Source of the DNA: Stentor coeruleus
Lineage: Eukaryota; Ciliophora; Heterotrichea; Heterotrichida; Stentoridae
DNA length: 64,000 nt
Assembly: GCA_001970955.1 (NCBI GenBank)
Contig: MPUH01000073.1
Span: 55,509-119,508 of the forward strand
Direction: 5' to 3'
Shown here: positions 1 to 10,949 of the stretch, one piece after another
Layout of the letters: each line of letters starts with the position of its first letter
How positions within the stretch are numbered: position 1 is the stretch's first letter
Notes under the pieces: model-generated
Databases searched by the model: none
What the model was told of the DNA's origin: nothing
Seen by the model: the letters and a program-made list of their open reading frames with translations, nothing else
Translations under genes and position numbers: made by a program

Positions 1-1487
1 AAATTGTTACTTTCTAGTTGTTTTATTACACCCATATATTCATACCCACGTGTGTGCATTTCTTCTATAACCATAAGAATTCTTTCTTTATATGATTTGA
101 TTTCTAATTTTTTTGTATCAATCATGGTCTTTTGATGATTAAGTTCTCTTATTGTCAATTCAATCTGCTCATGGGCTGTAGGCAAACATGATTGTCTTGA
201 TTTAAAAGTCCTATTTTGTGATGGGATTATAACAAGTTCTTTTTCGCTTTGTATAATAAACGAGTCTTCGCTTGCATGGGAACTATCTTGTCTATCAAGC
301 ATTAATTCTTGGTTTTTACTTTCTAATAAACTGACTTTCTGTCTAAACTCAACAATTTCTTTTTCGTATTTCTTAATCATTTTTTCTTTATTCTCTAAGT
401 TAAACGACAAAGTATCAGCACGATTTTTTTCTTTATTTACTTGTTCTTTGTATTGAACTATTTGTTTACGAAGACCAGCAAGAACTTCTAATTCAGTATG
501 TTGTGATGCTACTGTTTCCATTAAATTCTCGTTTTGTTTCTGTAAGTCCGCAGCTTTTTGTTTAATCCCAGCTAAGCTTTCAAGTCGCTTTTTATATTGT
601 TGCAAAGTTTTATCAGCGTTCATGTTTTGGTAGTTTTTAGCTGTAGCAACATCAATATCATCTTTTAATTGAGCGATTTCATTTTCGTATTGTTTTTTCA
701 TTTTATCGAAGGATTTTTGAAAGTCAGCAATTTGTTCATCTTTTTCCATCAGTCTTATTTTTAATTCATTAACCAAAGATACAGAATGTCTTGCTTCTTG
801 TTCGGATTTTTTCTCAATATCAGTATATAACCTTTCATTTTCTCCTTTAAGTTGTTGTATCTGTTGGGCTAATCTTGCCTTATCTTCTATATAACCAGTG
901 ATCTCTTGCTCTAATTCAAGTACTTGTTTTGATAATTTTTTCTTATCATTTCTCAATATCTCAACTTCTTTTCTAACTAAATCACTATCTCCCATAGGGT
1001 TTTCATTATCCTCTCCTATGATTTTTTGAATAAAAGCCATTAAGGTAATTTGAGCTGATTCATCAAGTTCCATCATTCTTTTGATGTAAACTTGTTTCTG
1101 AGGACAGTGGATTATAGCAAAGAAAATTGCTTCAAAAAGCTTAATCGCATCATCTGGGTTTCCTTTTCTTGCTAGGTTTGGTAAGTCGATTCTGTCTAAT
1201 TTTGTATGTGACATTTTGAGTTCTTCTTCTAAGTACTTGTCAAGAGCTTTTTTAAGTCGACGAAGATTTCCAAGTTTTAATGCCCAGTTATTTTTAACGT
1301 CTATTGAAATGCATTCCATATCAAAGTACTCTGGTGATCTGGATGAATATTACACTTTACTCATTAGTTCATAAAGAAGAATACCATCAGATAAGTCGCT
1401 AAGGCTTTTGCATTGAATTCCTAACTCGTTTCTGTTTAACTAAATAACTTTTACCCATTGAATCAGGCACTCCCCTAGATCAACCAT
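1..1487 (-). CDS. HOOK-family dynein/microtubule adaptor, C-terminus beyond the left edge
   Basis: Seen: the minus-strand frame opens at ATG 1487 (MVDLGECLIQW...) and stays open to base 1 once two 15-nt introns are removed, at 1440-1454 (GTAAAAGTTATTTAG) and 1339-1353 (GTAATATTCATCCAG). Residues 1 to about 150 match the HOOK N-terminal domain: CLIQW, LSDLSDGILLYELM, WALKLGNLRRLKKAL, and a C-terminal helix with AIFFAIIHCPQKQVYIKRMM. From about residue 165 the protein is a long heptad-rich coiled coil to the window edge (about 485 codons visible). Family knowledge: HOOK proteins use the N-terminal domain to bind dynein light intermediate chain and the coiled coil to activate dynein, linking it to vesicles. 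Role here is inferred. A generic coiled-coil protein is less likely because the globular domain fits well. The cargo-binding C-terminus is outside the window. Confidence 0.82.
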
Positions 1488-2231
1488 TTTTTAAAATACA
1501 TCATGCTTCTATTCTGGGTTTTTGGAATTTCATTAGTAAAATAATACCTTTTGATTGAGGATTATAGAGATTTAGGTTTTGATTGATTTTGTTTTGGGAA
1601 AAATTTTTTGATGGATGATGAGGATGCTGATGATTATTGGATTGTTTTGGAATGTGATGTGTGGGTATTATGGATTTTGTATATTTTGAATTAAAAAGGT
1701 TTTTGGTGAAGTTGTACGTGAATTTTTTTTGTGGATTTCGGGTTAGGCTTTGAGATAAAGGGGTTTTATGGTTTAAAGTTTTTGTGATATGAGGTGAAAA
1801 TTATTTAAGTAATGGGTTTACTATGAAAATTAAGGGTTTAAAATTAATAAATAATTTGAATATATGATAAAGAAATCTTTCAAAAAATATATTAACAAGA
1901 TAAGATTGCAATATAGAATAACTATATAATATACTTATATGTTAGGAATAGAAATAAATTATTACTTCAAGGTAAACCATGAATCAATATTTTTTTAAGG
2001 AATCAAATTTAGTATTCCTAACTAAAATACTATAAAAGTTCAAATAAACCATATGATATTACCATTCTAAACTATCCTATATATACCTTTTCATATTTAT
2101 TTAAAGCATTTCTCGAATTCAATTTCATAGATTTACTTAAATTGAATTTCTATTGATGATTTACAAAATAATAAAATTCCATGTTTTGTTTATTAGTTTA
2201 ATCCACAAAGCAAATCCCATTAAAAATTATA
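1488..2231. other. intergenic, divergent promoter region
   Basis: This stretch lies between divergent HOOK (minus) and PHD (plus) starts. I see no convincing gene. The half next to HOOK is G/T-rich on the plus strand and the half next to the PHD gene is poorer in G, the asymmetry found beside other genes here. No RNA gene or repeat was recognised. Confidence 0.5.
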
Positions 2232-4075
2232 ATGGAAGTGTGCATGATATGCAAGAAAGCAAGTTGCCTCCTTCATTGCAAATTGTAAGAAAGAAAGTCA
2301 GTTGTACATTAAAAGTCCACAGTGACTGTTATGGAAGTCTTCCTCAAGAAGATTGGGCTTGTGATAATTGCTCATATCAAGGTGCTCGTTGCAGTTTATG
2401 CCCCCCACAGCATGCATCATCAAGCCTCAGTCCTTTAAGAAGGTCGTCAGAAATGTCTTGGGTTCATCTTATATGTAACTCTCACTTAGGTATGAGATTT
2501 GTCAAAGAAGCTTATTTAGATAAAGAAGACCTTCAATTTGCTGTAAAAGGCATTGAAAATTTGGATGATGTAGCTTTTTGCCTCAGATGTAGTATATGTG
2601 GGGGCACTATGACAGGTCTTTGTGTTAACTGTGCCGAACCAGCATGTCCGAAATCTTTCCATCCATTATGTGCGATATCTTCAGGATATAAAACATCCCC
2701 GCCTTCAATTTTCTGTCCAGACCATTCATCCCCTGTTAAAAATGAACAAGTCCAGCTGGCCCCACATAAGATCAAAGATCAGAAAAAAAGCAAAACCAAA
2801 CATTTGAATTTTAAATACGTTTCTAGTTGTAAAAACCCAAAAAGAAGCAGGAATACTAAAGTTACAAATGATTTTGATAAAGTCAAAGATTATTTTGTTG
2901 TCCCTTCACAAAAAATTCTGACTAAAACAATTTTACCTTATGATAAATCAGAATTTACATTGCCGAATATTGTTTATCATATGAGTAATAAATGTAGGGT
3001 TTTATTTCAAGGTCCCAAAAGTCATTTTTTAATGAATTTTAGTGTTAGTCCTCATGCTCATATAGCCACACAGTGTAATGAAGAATTTGTTATTGTCCCA
3101 AGATATGGGGATATAAAGAACTTGAAATATGAGTTGGTATTAGAAAATTATATGAAAATCACTGAGGAGATGAGCCAGGATTATGATCTTCTTAGTAGAT
3201 GCTTGAATGAAACTATACCTGCTGAAGATGAGGTGACTAAAGAAATACTTTATTCCTTAGAGTACTTCTCAAGAAAAGTCATCCCAGTAGTCAACAACAA
3301 CAAAGGGCTCCTATCTCGACTTATTGAAAAAAAACGTAAAATTGATATGATCGAAGTCCAAAAAGTCTGCACTCAAAGCTGGATTTGTATGCAATGGACC
3401 TTAATCTACAAAAACTTAAAATCCGGTCTTCAAGACAAATCAATCGACTACTATGACAGCCGTGAAGAAGCTAATCCTGAGATAAAAAAAATCGACTGCG
3501 CAATTTGCTTCAATTATGATGAAGAAAATGCAATCCTCAACCCTGTAGTCTATTGTTTCGGATGCAGACTTTTTATGCATAGAGCATGCATAGGAATCCA
3601 AAACCCTCCAGATGAATTCTATTGTCAAGTTTGTCTTTCCAAAAGCAATCCTCGATGTTTACTTTGTTCTTGTAAAGAATGGCCAATGAAATGTGTTGAT
3701 TCAGAATGGTTTCATATTTCCTGTGCTCTTTGGGATCAAAGGGTTGAATTTACAGACAAACAGTTTCTTGAAGGGATTATTCTTAATGGAATATCTCGTT
3801 TAGGATGTTGTTTTATATGTAAAAAACCTAATGGACCACTTTCTGAATGTAAAGAATGTCAAACTTTATGCCATTTGATGTGTGCTTGGAGGAATGGGTA
3901 TAAATTTTATACTAATGAACTTTCAACACCACAGAGAAGGCTCCAGGCTGGGTTTATTTGTGAAAAGCATTTTGATGACAGAGATTATGCGACACAAAAG
4001 CAACTTAGGTATAATGCTTTTATTAATTACCTTAGCCCAAGGCTGCAAAAAAAGCGTAGTAGAGAAAGTAAGTAG
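2232..4075 (+). CDS. double PHD-zinc knuckle-extended PHD chromatin reader
   Basis: Seen: the best model starts at ATG 2232 (MEVCMICKKASC), removes a 17-nt intron at 2285-2301 and continues to TAG 4075 (608 aa). Only this splice restores the first PHD finger, with HCKFC followed by LKVHSDCYG and WACDNC. An extended PHD follows (WVHLICNSHLGMRF, CSICGG, FHPLCA, FCPDH). A second complete module occupies roughly residues 415-580: CAICFN, CFGCRLFMHRACIG, FYCQVC, then CLLCSC, WFHISCALW, CCFICKK, CHLMCAW, FICEKHF. The middle is basic and low-complexity. Family knowledge: PHD-zinc knuckle-ePHD units occur in BRPF, JADE and AF10 proteins and read histone H3. No other domain (bromo, PWWP) is visible, so specific membership is not claimed. 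An ATG at 2153 is open upstream but yields a non-homologous N-terminus. Confidence 0.8.
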
Positions 4076-4106
4076 GAAATTTAGATATATATCAGATTAA
4101 TAATCT

Positions 4107-4143
4107 TTATTTTTATTAGAATTCNTTATTTTTATTAGAATTC
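4107..4143. repeat. 18-bp direct repeat around an N (assembly join)
   Basis: The 18 bases before N 4125 are repeated directly after it. It looks like an unmerged contig overlap. It lies in the 3' flank of the PHD gene and breaks no gene. Confidence 0.7.
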
Positions 4144-4352
4144 TTATAGCTTTTATTGTTTTATATTTAGAATAGTAGGTATTTGTTGAGGTTTAGAGAT
4201 TTTGGTTTTATAGTGATAATAAATTCTGATATAAAAATATGAATACAATTCTAAGCTTATTATCTTAATCGAATTATTTAAGTAAGCATATTATACATTA
4301 TTCTATTAAATGTATAACTTACTGCTGAGATTAAATTAATAGAGATCTTGTT

Positions 4353-4997
4353 ATGGTTTATAATAAAATGAGCAGTTATCAGACTTTAAGAGAGGCTTTA
4401 CTATATAGATCAGATAGGTTTTTCAAAGTCCAAACCTTCTACAATCTTGCTGTAGCCTGGATGGCAATACTTATTTTTGCTAATTTTTCAGGAACTTTTC
4501 TGTCTTCAATATACGGCATAAGTGCTAAGGAAATATTAAAAAATCTTGGAATTTTATCAATAACTGAACCAAAAATCTATACAGATGCCTTATGGATATA
4601 CATTTGGGTTATAAAAATCATATCATCACTTACAATTTATTTCAACAACACTGATTGGGATTTTTACAAGAAAAGAATTTTCAGCGATATTTTACAAAAT
4701 TTGTTGTTTTTTATAGAATATATTATAGTTTTATTCATACACAAATATATCGGGTTCAAAATCTCAGGCCATGGACTAATAATGACTATGTCTACATGTT
4801 TTATATGGAGAGAAGGTGATTTGAATTACTTAATTACAAACAACAAAATCATTAAAATAGTCTGTTGCTGTTTTGCACTATTGAATTTTTATATTTTCTT
4901 CTGGACTGCTTTTGCTTTCCACCCATTACTAGAAGGTTTTGCTGGCTTATTATTAGGGCTTATTACTAGTTATTTAGTATATATAAAAACATATTAA
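4353..4997 (+). CDS. FIT (fat storage-inducing transmembrane) family ER membrane protein
   Basis: Seen: 214 aa from ATG 4353 (a second ATG at 4368 is also possible), ending TAA, with about six hydrophobic segments. The C-terminal half has the two histidine sites expected of FITM/FIT2 proteins: KISGHG near residue 138, and FHPLLEGFAGLLLGL near residue 190 following an aromatic membrane segment. Family knowledge: FIT2 proteins act in the ER membrane, cleave fatty acyl-CoA, and are needed for lipid droplet budding; these two histidines are the catalytic pair of the lipid-phosphatase-like fold. Length is slightly shorter than animal FITM2 (about 260 aa). Overall identity is low, so the call rests on the two His motifs and topology. 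It stands alone between the PHD gene and the convergent kelch gene. Confidence 0.6.
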   Translation: MVYNKMSSYQTLREALLYRSDRFFKVQTFYNLAVAWMAILIFANFSGTFLSSIYGISAKEILKNLGILSITEPKIYTDALWIYIWVIKIISSLTIYFNNTDWDFYKKRIFSDILQNLLFFIEYIIVLFIHKYIGFKISGHGLIMTMSTCFIWREGDLNYLITNNKIIKIVCCCFALLNFYIFFWTAFAFHPLLEGFAGLLLGLITSYLVYIKTY

Positions 4998-5094
4998 ATA
5001 TGTTTTATAAACTTTTCTGTATAAGTATTTCATATAAGAATCATATTTTTTTACATAGAAAACTTCAAGCAATTTAATCCTTTTAACTACATTA

Positions 5095-6276
5095 TTATTC
5101 TTTTCTAATTATAGTCTCTCCTGTAAGAAGGTTAAAATCAAAAGGAAATTGCTTATCACTACAATGTTTCTTAAAACACTTACCTTTAACAAATGCATGC
5201 CCTAATACTAAAGTGTTGTTTTTGAAAAACACATCATCGAAATTAGCTAGTCTTTGACTTACCCCATCAGTAAGATCTAAATTTATCGCCCCAATACAAC
5301 TATCATTCTCTGATTTCCCCCCAAATAATAGAAGATTTGGTCCAAAGTTGATAACCCCAACATTGCAACATGAAAATGGTAAAGAAATGCTGAGGTATAC
5401 CCAGCCATTTTCCCATTTCTCAATGCTACTATACATATTAAAACCTTCATAATCAGATGTTCCTCCAATTATATAAACTGTATTTAATGAACTTACTGCT
5501 GTAAGATTACAACGAGGAGCATTTAGTTTTGAATGCATTTTCCATTCGGTATTATCTAAAATTTCAACTGTACTTAAACATTCACCATTTTCAGATACCC
5601 CGCCGAATACAGCAGGATATCCATTAAGCCAGGCCATTGCATGTTTATATCTTGGTACTTTGAGCTTTTTAAAGATCCTTGCTTTGTTTTCTTTGATATC
5701 TATGTAAGCTGAGAAGTCTTTCCATATCATCCCACCTGCGACAAGGAGTTTTGAGTCAGATACAATCATATAACGAGTTGTAATGTCGATGTCTTGTTTA
5801 AAGTCTTTGTAGTTGTATGTGAAACTTGGCCCGATTATAAAGATCTTGTCATCTTCTAAAGTTAGATGCCAGTTGTAGTTGTTTAATACATGAGCTATTG
5901 TTGATGGGCAGACTCTTATAGGTTCAGTATATGAGTCTTGCAACACAAGTTCAGGACCTTTTATTGACTCAAAACTTGGATTAAGCTTAACCAACAAACT
6001 TTCCAAGGGTGTATAAAATTGCTTAGGAGTAAAATATTGAGGTAAAGTACTTATAAACTGCACACATGACTCGCAGTACTCAATAAATTTGGTTAAAGTT
6101 CTTTGAACATTAGTTTCATTCATTTTGATTGCCCTGTAAATGTTAGTGTATTCGTAGTTGAGATTTTTCAAATTTTCAGATGTCTCGTGCTGAAGAGCTC
6201 TTATTTTGGCTATGAGCACGCTTCTGGTGTTTTCGTTCACCTTTTGCACTTCATCTCTTGCTTGTTTTTTACTCAT
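5095..6276 (-). CDS. coiled-coil plus kelch-repeat protein
   Basis: Seen: 393 aa, ATG 6276, stop TAA. Residues 1-90 are charged and helical, with spaced cysteines (YCESC) resembling the coil after B-box fingers, but no zinc finger is present. Residues about 165-370 contain degenerate kelch blades marked by double glycines: LLVAGGM, AVFGGVSENG, VYIIGGTSDY, LLLFGGKSEN. Family knowledge: kelch propellers are protein-interaction platforms; ciliates encode many such proteins. The partner cannot be inferred. No BTB or BACK domain is present, so it is unlikely to be a cullin-3 adaptor. No stop-containing intron is needed. Confidence 0.75.
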   Translation of the reverse strand: MSKKQARDEVQKVNENTRSVLIAKIRALQHETSENLKNLNYEYTNIYRAIKMNETNVQRTLTKFIEYCESCVQFISTLPQYFTPKQFYTPLESLLVKLNPSFESIKGPELVLQDSYTEPIRVCPSTIAHVLNNYNWHLTLEDDKIFIIGPSFTYNYKDFKQDIDITTRYMIVSDSKLLVAGGMIWKDFSAYIDIKENKARIFKKLKVPRYKHAMAWLNGYPAVFGGVSENGECLSTVEILDNTEWKMHSKLNAPRCNLTAVSSLNTVYIIGGTSDYEGFNMYSSIEKWENGWVYLSISLPFSCCNVGVINFGPNLLLFGGKSENDSCIGAINLDLTDGVSQRLANFDDVFFKNNTLVLGHAFVKGKCFKKHCSDKQFPFDFNLLTGETIIRKE

Positions 6277-7993
6277 GATAAATGGTTTGTATTATATAAA
6301 AATTGCCTAAATTTCATAAGAAATTCAGCACAGTTGAATCAGATTAAAATCATATGGATAAATGCTTAAAGCTTTTGATATCATAAAATATTTTACAGTT
6401 ATTATGTTGTCTCACAAATAAAAAGAATATTATAATTATATAGCCATTGCATTACAAAATTTTAAATATAAATGAAAAATATACAGCATTGATTTATTTT
6501 GCATAAAATGCAAAACAAGATTCCCTTTAGAACTTATTAGGAAATTTACTTATTAGCCAAATATATAGTAACTTTAATATCAAATAAAAAGTTAAACATA
6601 AATTGTATAAGCCTCATTAGCCTATAAAATAAAAATCAAACAAAAAACATTTTGACTATAAAAAATCAGTTTGGTCTCGAGTATAAAAGTTTATTTTAAG
6701 TTAAATTCATTAAATAAAATTATCACTATATAATATCTGATTCACTCATAAATATTAAAAAAATTGTAATATAATTGAGAATCATAATATAAACTGTATT
6801 GTTTATATCATTTTAATCTCATGACTACACTTTAATTTCTAATAAAAATATACAAACAAGTAATAGCATATTTAAAAAGTGATATTAAAATCTTATAATT
6901 TAGTTATGCAAAAAACCAAATCTTATAAATAATTAGTCACTACATATATCTTAACTTCTTAAAAATAAACTAGATTATATTAAAACCATGAAATAATTAA
7001 ATGATTAAAAGTGTTTATTATGTCTAAATATAAAACTATACCATAAAATAAAATTTAACCAAAAAAATTATTAATAATTATAATTGTATGAATCATTAAA
7101 TATTATCACAAATCTTTATGCTAGTTTATAATCAATATCAAAATATTATATAATCTAATCTTGCTTTTATACCAAAAGCACTTCCCATTTTTCGATATAT
7201 TTTGATAGGCAAATTTCCATTATTACCAGAGAGATAATATTAAATCGAATTTTACACATACTAATAAAATTTAGAAAACGTAATGATAACATAAAATCAC
7301 TGTTTTCACTTCTCTAAAGGTAAATATAATTAAATAAATCAAATACTATAACTAAAATTATAAAACGGTAACTAAGAAATGCCCATAGGTTTAAATGCTA
7401 CAATAATCTAGTAAAAAAACCATCATGTAAATCAGCTTTGATAGCCTAAAGACCCTTTGCTAATATTAAATTATTGATACTTTCTCTAATCCTTACTATT
7501 AGAAAGGTTTAAATTTTCTTTAGAATCATCCTATTGTAATAGAATGAATGTTTATCTTATAGAAATTTACAAATCAATCCATTCCTAGACATTTAATAAA
7601 AGATTAGCTGAGTAGCTTCACAAGACAATATTTTCAAGATATTTCTGACTGAAAAATAATCAATCTGCAACTTTATCTTGTACGAACCTAATCAAGTCTA
7701 TTATCCTACTTAAATCCTTTAATGTCTTTGTCTAATTTCTATTAGCAAGGCTTTTAAATAAACCTTTGTATTCAGAATATCAAAATGTTCAACCAAAAAA
7801 TTATAAACCGCACTTCCAACAATGAATTTTCAAACACAAGCCTATGCCCATTTTTTGATACAAAAAAAGACTTTTGTTTCAACAAATAAAGCAATGTCAT
7901 CTGAAAAAGTGCTAATTTTATGCAAAAAAAATCAGATTATTATGAATAATGTTCAGATAAGGGGCAAAGTTTTGAACCGCATTATAAATATAA
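6277..7993. other. long AT-rich intergenic stretch, divergent promoters
   Basis: About 1.7 kb between the kelch gene (minus) and TFIIB (plus). I find no frame with conserved motifs and no tRNA-like or snRNA-like block. The bases just before ATG 7994 hold a TATA-like tataaata, suggesting a very short 5' UTR. The open frame 7822-8085 overlaps TFIIB out of frame and looks accidental. Confidence 0.5.
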
Positions 7994-8902
7994 ATGTTAG
8001 ACTTTTGCAAGCACTGTGGGGAGCAAGGATTAGTTATAGACCAAGCGGAGGGAAGTATTGTCTGTCGTATGTGCGGAGAAGTTGAAGGGATGAGGATTAT
8101 TGATGAATCATCCGAATGGAGGAATTTCGCTAAAGAAAGTAGTTCGCATGGTGGCGACGACCCAAAGCGTGTGGGCGAAGCTAATAACAACCTTCTTCCA
8201 GATCGTGGTATTTGTACAACAATCTCAGGTGTCAATGATGCAAGTCTCTCCCGTTGGAATCAAAGAGTCATGCAAGGAGGACAAGAAAAAACTTTATCAA
8301 GAGGTTTCCGAAGTATAGAAGAACTATGTAATGTTTTAAACATAGGCGATATTATAAAAGAAGAAGCTCAACACTTGTTTAAAAAAGTAGATGATCAAAA
8401 AACTCTTAAAGGAAGAGGCCATAACGCTATAGTCTCATCATGTGTATTCATAGCATGTCGTAAAAAGAGTAATCCTAGATCTATTCGGGAAATCTCTATG
8501 GCTTTAAACGTTGAAAAAAGAGAAATTTTAAAGTGTTATTCAAGTATAAAGAAAATTTTACCTCTTGTTCATTCAAATAAATCAGCATCAGAATATGCTA
8601 AAAGGTTTGCTTCAGAGCTTATGTTTTCAGAAGTAGAAATTAAAAAAAGCCAAATTATTGCTGAAAGAGCTATTGAGAAAGGTTTGGTTACTGGGAAAAG
8701 TCCTTTGAGTGTTGCTAGTGCTGCTGTGTATATTGTGGCTAAGCTTGCGAATAAGACTAAGACTTATACTGAGATTTCTAATGTGTCTTCTATGAAGGAG
8801 ATTACAATTAAAAGCTGTTATAAGAGTATTTCGTCGAGTATTGATGATTTACTAGATGAAATGCCTGTTGGATGGAGCAAGGATAATTTGTTTACAGATT
8901 AA
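7994..8902 (+). CDS. GTF2B: transcription initiation factor TFIIB
   Basis: Seen: 302 aa, ATG 7994, stop TAA. The N-terminal zinc ribbon is clear (FCKHCGEQG ... IVCRMCGEVEG), followed by a B-reader-like linker (SSEWRNF). Two cyclin-type repeats follow, about residues 105-190 and 205-290: KGRGHNAIVSSCVFIACRK in the first and KSPLSVASAAVYIVAKLA in the second. Length is close to the usual 310-345 aa. Family knowledge: TFIIB bridges TBP-DNA and RNA polymerase II and helps set the start site. A Brf1-type Pol III factor is less likely because the protein ends right after the second repeat. The gene is intron-free as read. Confidence 0.9.
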   Translation: MLDFCKHCGEQGLVIDQAEGSIVCRMCGEVEGMRIIDESSEWRNFAKESSSHGGDDPKRVGEANNNLLPDRGICTTISGVNDASLSRWNQRVMQGGQEKTLSRGFRSIEELCNVLNIGDIIKEEAQHLFKKVDDQKTLKGRGHNAIVSSCVFIACRKKSNPRSIREISMALNVEKREILKCYSSIKKILPLVHSNKSASEYAKRFASELMFSEVEIKKSQIIAERAIEKGLVTGKSPLSVASAAVYIVAKLANKTKTYTEISNVSSMKEITIKSCYKSISSSIDDLLDEMPVGWSKDNLFTD

Positions 8903-9367
8903 GAATAATATGTCGTTTATAAAATTAGGGTTTAATGCTTTTGTATGGTTTTAAAGCATTTTGAAGTAGTTTTAAGGTTTTTGAGGATTTTGGGTGGGCT
9001 GGTTATTGATTAGGGATTTTATTTTTATATGCAAAAACATACTTTTATTGTTTCCTAGTTATCTGCTTTTGTGGAATTATTATTTTCTCTGATTTTTCAA
9101 GACTTTATAATGTTAATTCTTCAGTTTAGACATTTTGGTAGTGAATACAAAAAATTTAGCATTTCTTCACAAGCGTCATTTCATATTAACTACCATAAAT
9201 AAACCTACTATATTAGCTCATCTTTAATAAAAAAATTATTAATATAAAAATAAGTGAATCATAATATAACCCTGTTAAAGTACAATAATTATTGAATTTA
9301 TATCACAATTTTCAAATTTTGTAATTTCTTGTATTTGTGATTTCTTAGAGTATTTGCTTAGATCAAG

Positions 9368-9609
9368 TAGTCCTTTCTTAGTTTTCCTTATAGTTCAAGT
9401 TGCGTAAATCTCTTTATCGTATATTTTTTGAAATTTTGCTTAAGGTTAAACAAAAATATATCAATCAAAAAAACTCATCTAGATTTTNTTAGTCCTTTCT
9501 TAGTTTTCCTTATAGTTCCAGTTGCGTAAATCTCTTTATCGTATATTTTTTGAAATTTTGCTTAAGGTTAAACAAAAATATATCAATCAAAAAAACTCAT
9601 CTAGATTTT
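9368..9609. repeat. 120-bp direct repeat around an N (assembly join)
   Basis: Bases 9368-9487 recur at 9490-9609 with one visible mismatch (gttcaag versus gttccag), separated by N 9488. This is the pattern of two overlapping contig ends placed side by side. The mismatch could be an allele or a sequencing error. Confidence 0.7.
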
Positions 9610-10107
9610 TTTGATTGAACCTTAATCAATATAACAATTTAACTTTTTTCTTGATATAAATAGAATATTGAATTCAATATGCAAGGCTAATCAAATGATA
9701 GTTGATGAAATGAAAAATATTTTTGTTACTGTATAGAAGCTGTAGAGACATATTAGAAAGGGGAAAATACAGATTTAAAACTTACTGAATTTCATTAGAA
9801 AATAAAATCATTACAAAATATTGTTATGTTTGTGAAGTTGTGACGAGGTTGAATTTGATGAAAGTAAATATGAATAAGCTTGGGTTTGTATTTGAAAAGT
9901 GCTAGGAATAGTTTAAAAACTTATTTTATGGTCTGATTTATTATATGACGGGTTTTTTGCGTGGATGAATATGAATTACTGTTTAAAAGTACACAGAAAA
10001 GCAAATTTATATATTTTTATGCAAAAATGCTGTTTTATATTTAAATTTTATCACTGATAGTATTATAAATCTAATCTTTTATTTTCAAAGCTAAGGAGTA
10101 GAAGAAT

Positions 10108-10383
10108 ATGCTTTTGGCTAATGTTTTAAAGGAATATATATAAAAAATTACTCAGATATCAAATTATATGATTTATAGGTTACTTGAAGAGGATACAAAA
10201 GAGAAGATCGCATAGAAAAATCTTTAAATTGCACTTAATTATCGTAAAAACATATCTGAACTTGAAATTACATAAAAACATCTAAGAAGTGAAAATAGGG
10301 CTGATAATGTTGAGGAATCAGTTAATAATAATTTGTTTTAATCTTGTGATATTATATAGCAACGATTGGGATCAAAGTTTTGA
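10108..10383 (+). pseudogene. coding-like remnant with in-frame TAA/TAG, coiled-coil composition
   Basis: Seen: a frame from ATG 10108 to TGA 10381-10383 (91 codons) is interrupted by eight TAA/TAG codons. Between them the peptide is charged and helical (RLLEEDTKEKIA, RKNISELEIT, KHLRSENRADNVEESV), unlike translated AT-rich filler. None of the stops lies in a 15- or 16-nt GT...AG unit. Similar fragments occur upstream from about 9670. The number of stops is near random expectation, so this may be chance. Inference: a decayed coiled-coil gene in which Gln codons (CAA/CAG) may have become TAA/TAG. Confidence 0.25.
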
Positions 10384-10949
10384 CTGATTGATGTTAGGGT
10401 TTTAAATTTAAATTTAGTTCCAAACAACATTTTAAAGATTTTAAGCAATGATTTTGATTTTTTATAAATCACATTTAAGTTTAGATAAATAGAAATAATT
10501 CTATACAGATAATAATTTACCTTTAAAAATAATTATGTCAAAGCGAAAGCTATGATAAATTCTAAAAATAATTTCGTGATAATCTTAAAAAAATACTTAA
10601 ACCCTCTCAATATATTATCACCTATTATCATTATCTTCTAATTTTTATACCACCCTATTACCTTTTTCAGCTATAACTAAAATACCCAAAACCTATACAA
10701 AAGGGTTAAATTTCACATAAAATTTTAACCCTTCCATAAAAACCACATATCTCTAAAACCCCAAAAACACCATCGATGAAATTCAAATTTAATTTTATCT
10801 AAAACCCAATCCAAAATATTCTTTCTATCAACAAAACCTACATCAATCACTAATAATTATCCAATATCCTCCTTTCTCATCTCTCAAAAAAACAATCAAA
10901 CCTACGCCCATCTAAATCATAATAACATCCTATGAATTAATGGTTAATA

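Larger units (their letters stand above)
8903..10949. other. intergenic, with one assembly repeat and one coding-like remnant
   Basis: The first 150 bases (3' flank of TFIIB) are G-rich: about 18 G against 2 C in 8941-9000. The last 300 bases before the next gene are almost G-free: 7 G against 79 C in 10621-10920. Between them are the repeat at 9368-9609 and scattered coding-like fragments with in-frame stops from about 9670 to 10383. No RNA gene was recognised. Confidence 0.5.

Noticed and set aside
7822-8085. Open frame overlapping the start of TFIIB
   Set aside because: It lacks family motifs and is out of frame with a clear TFIIB gene.
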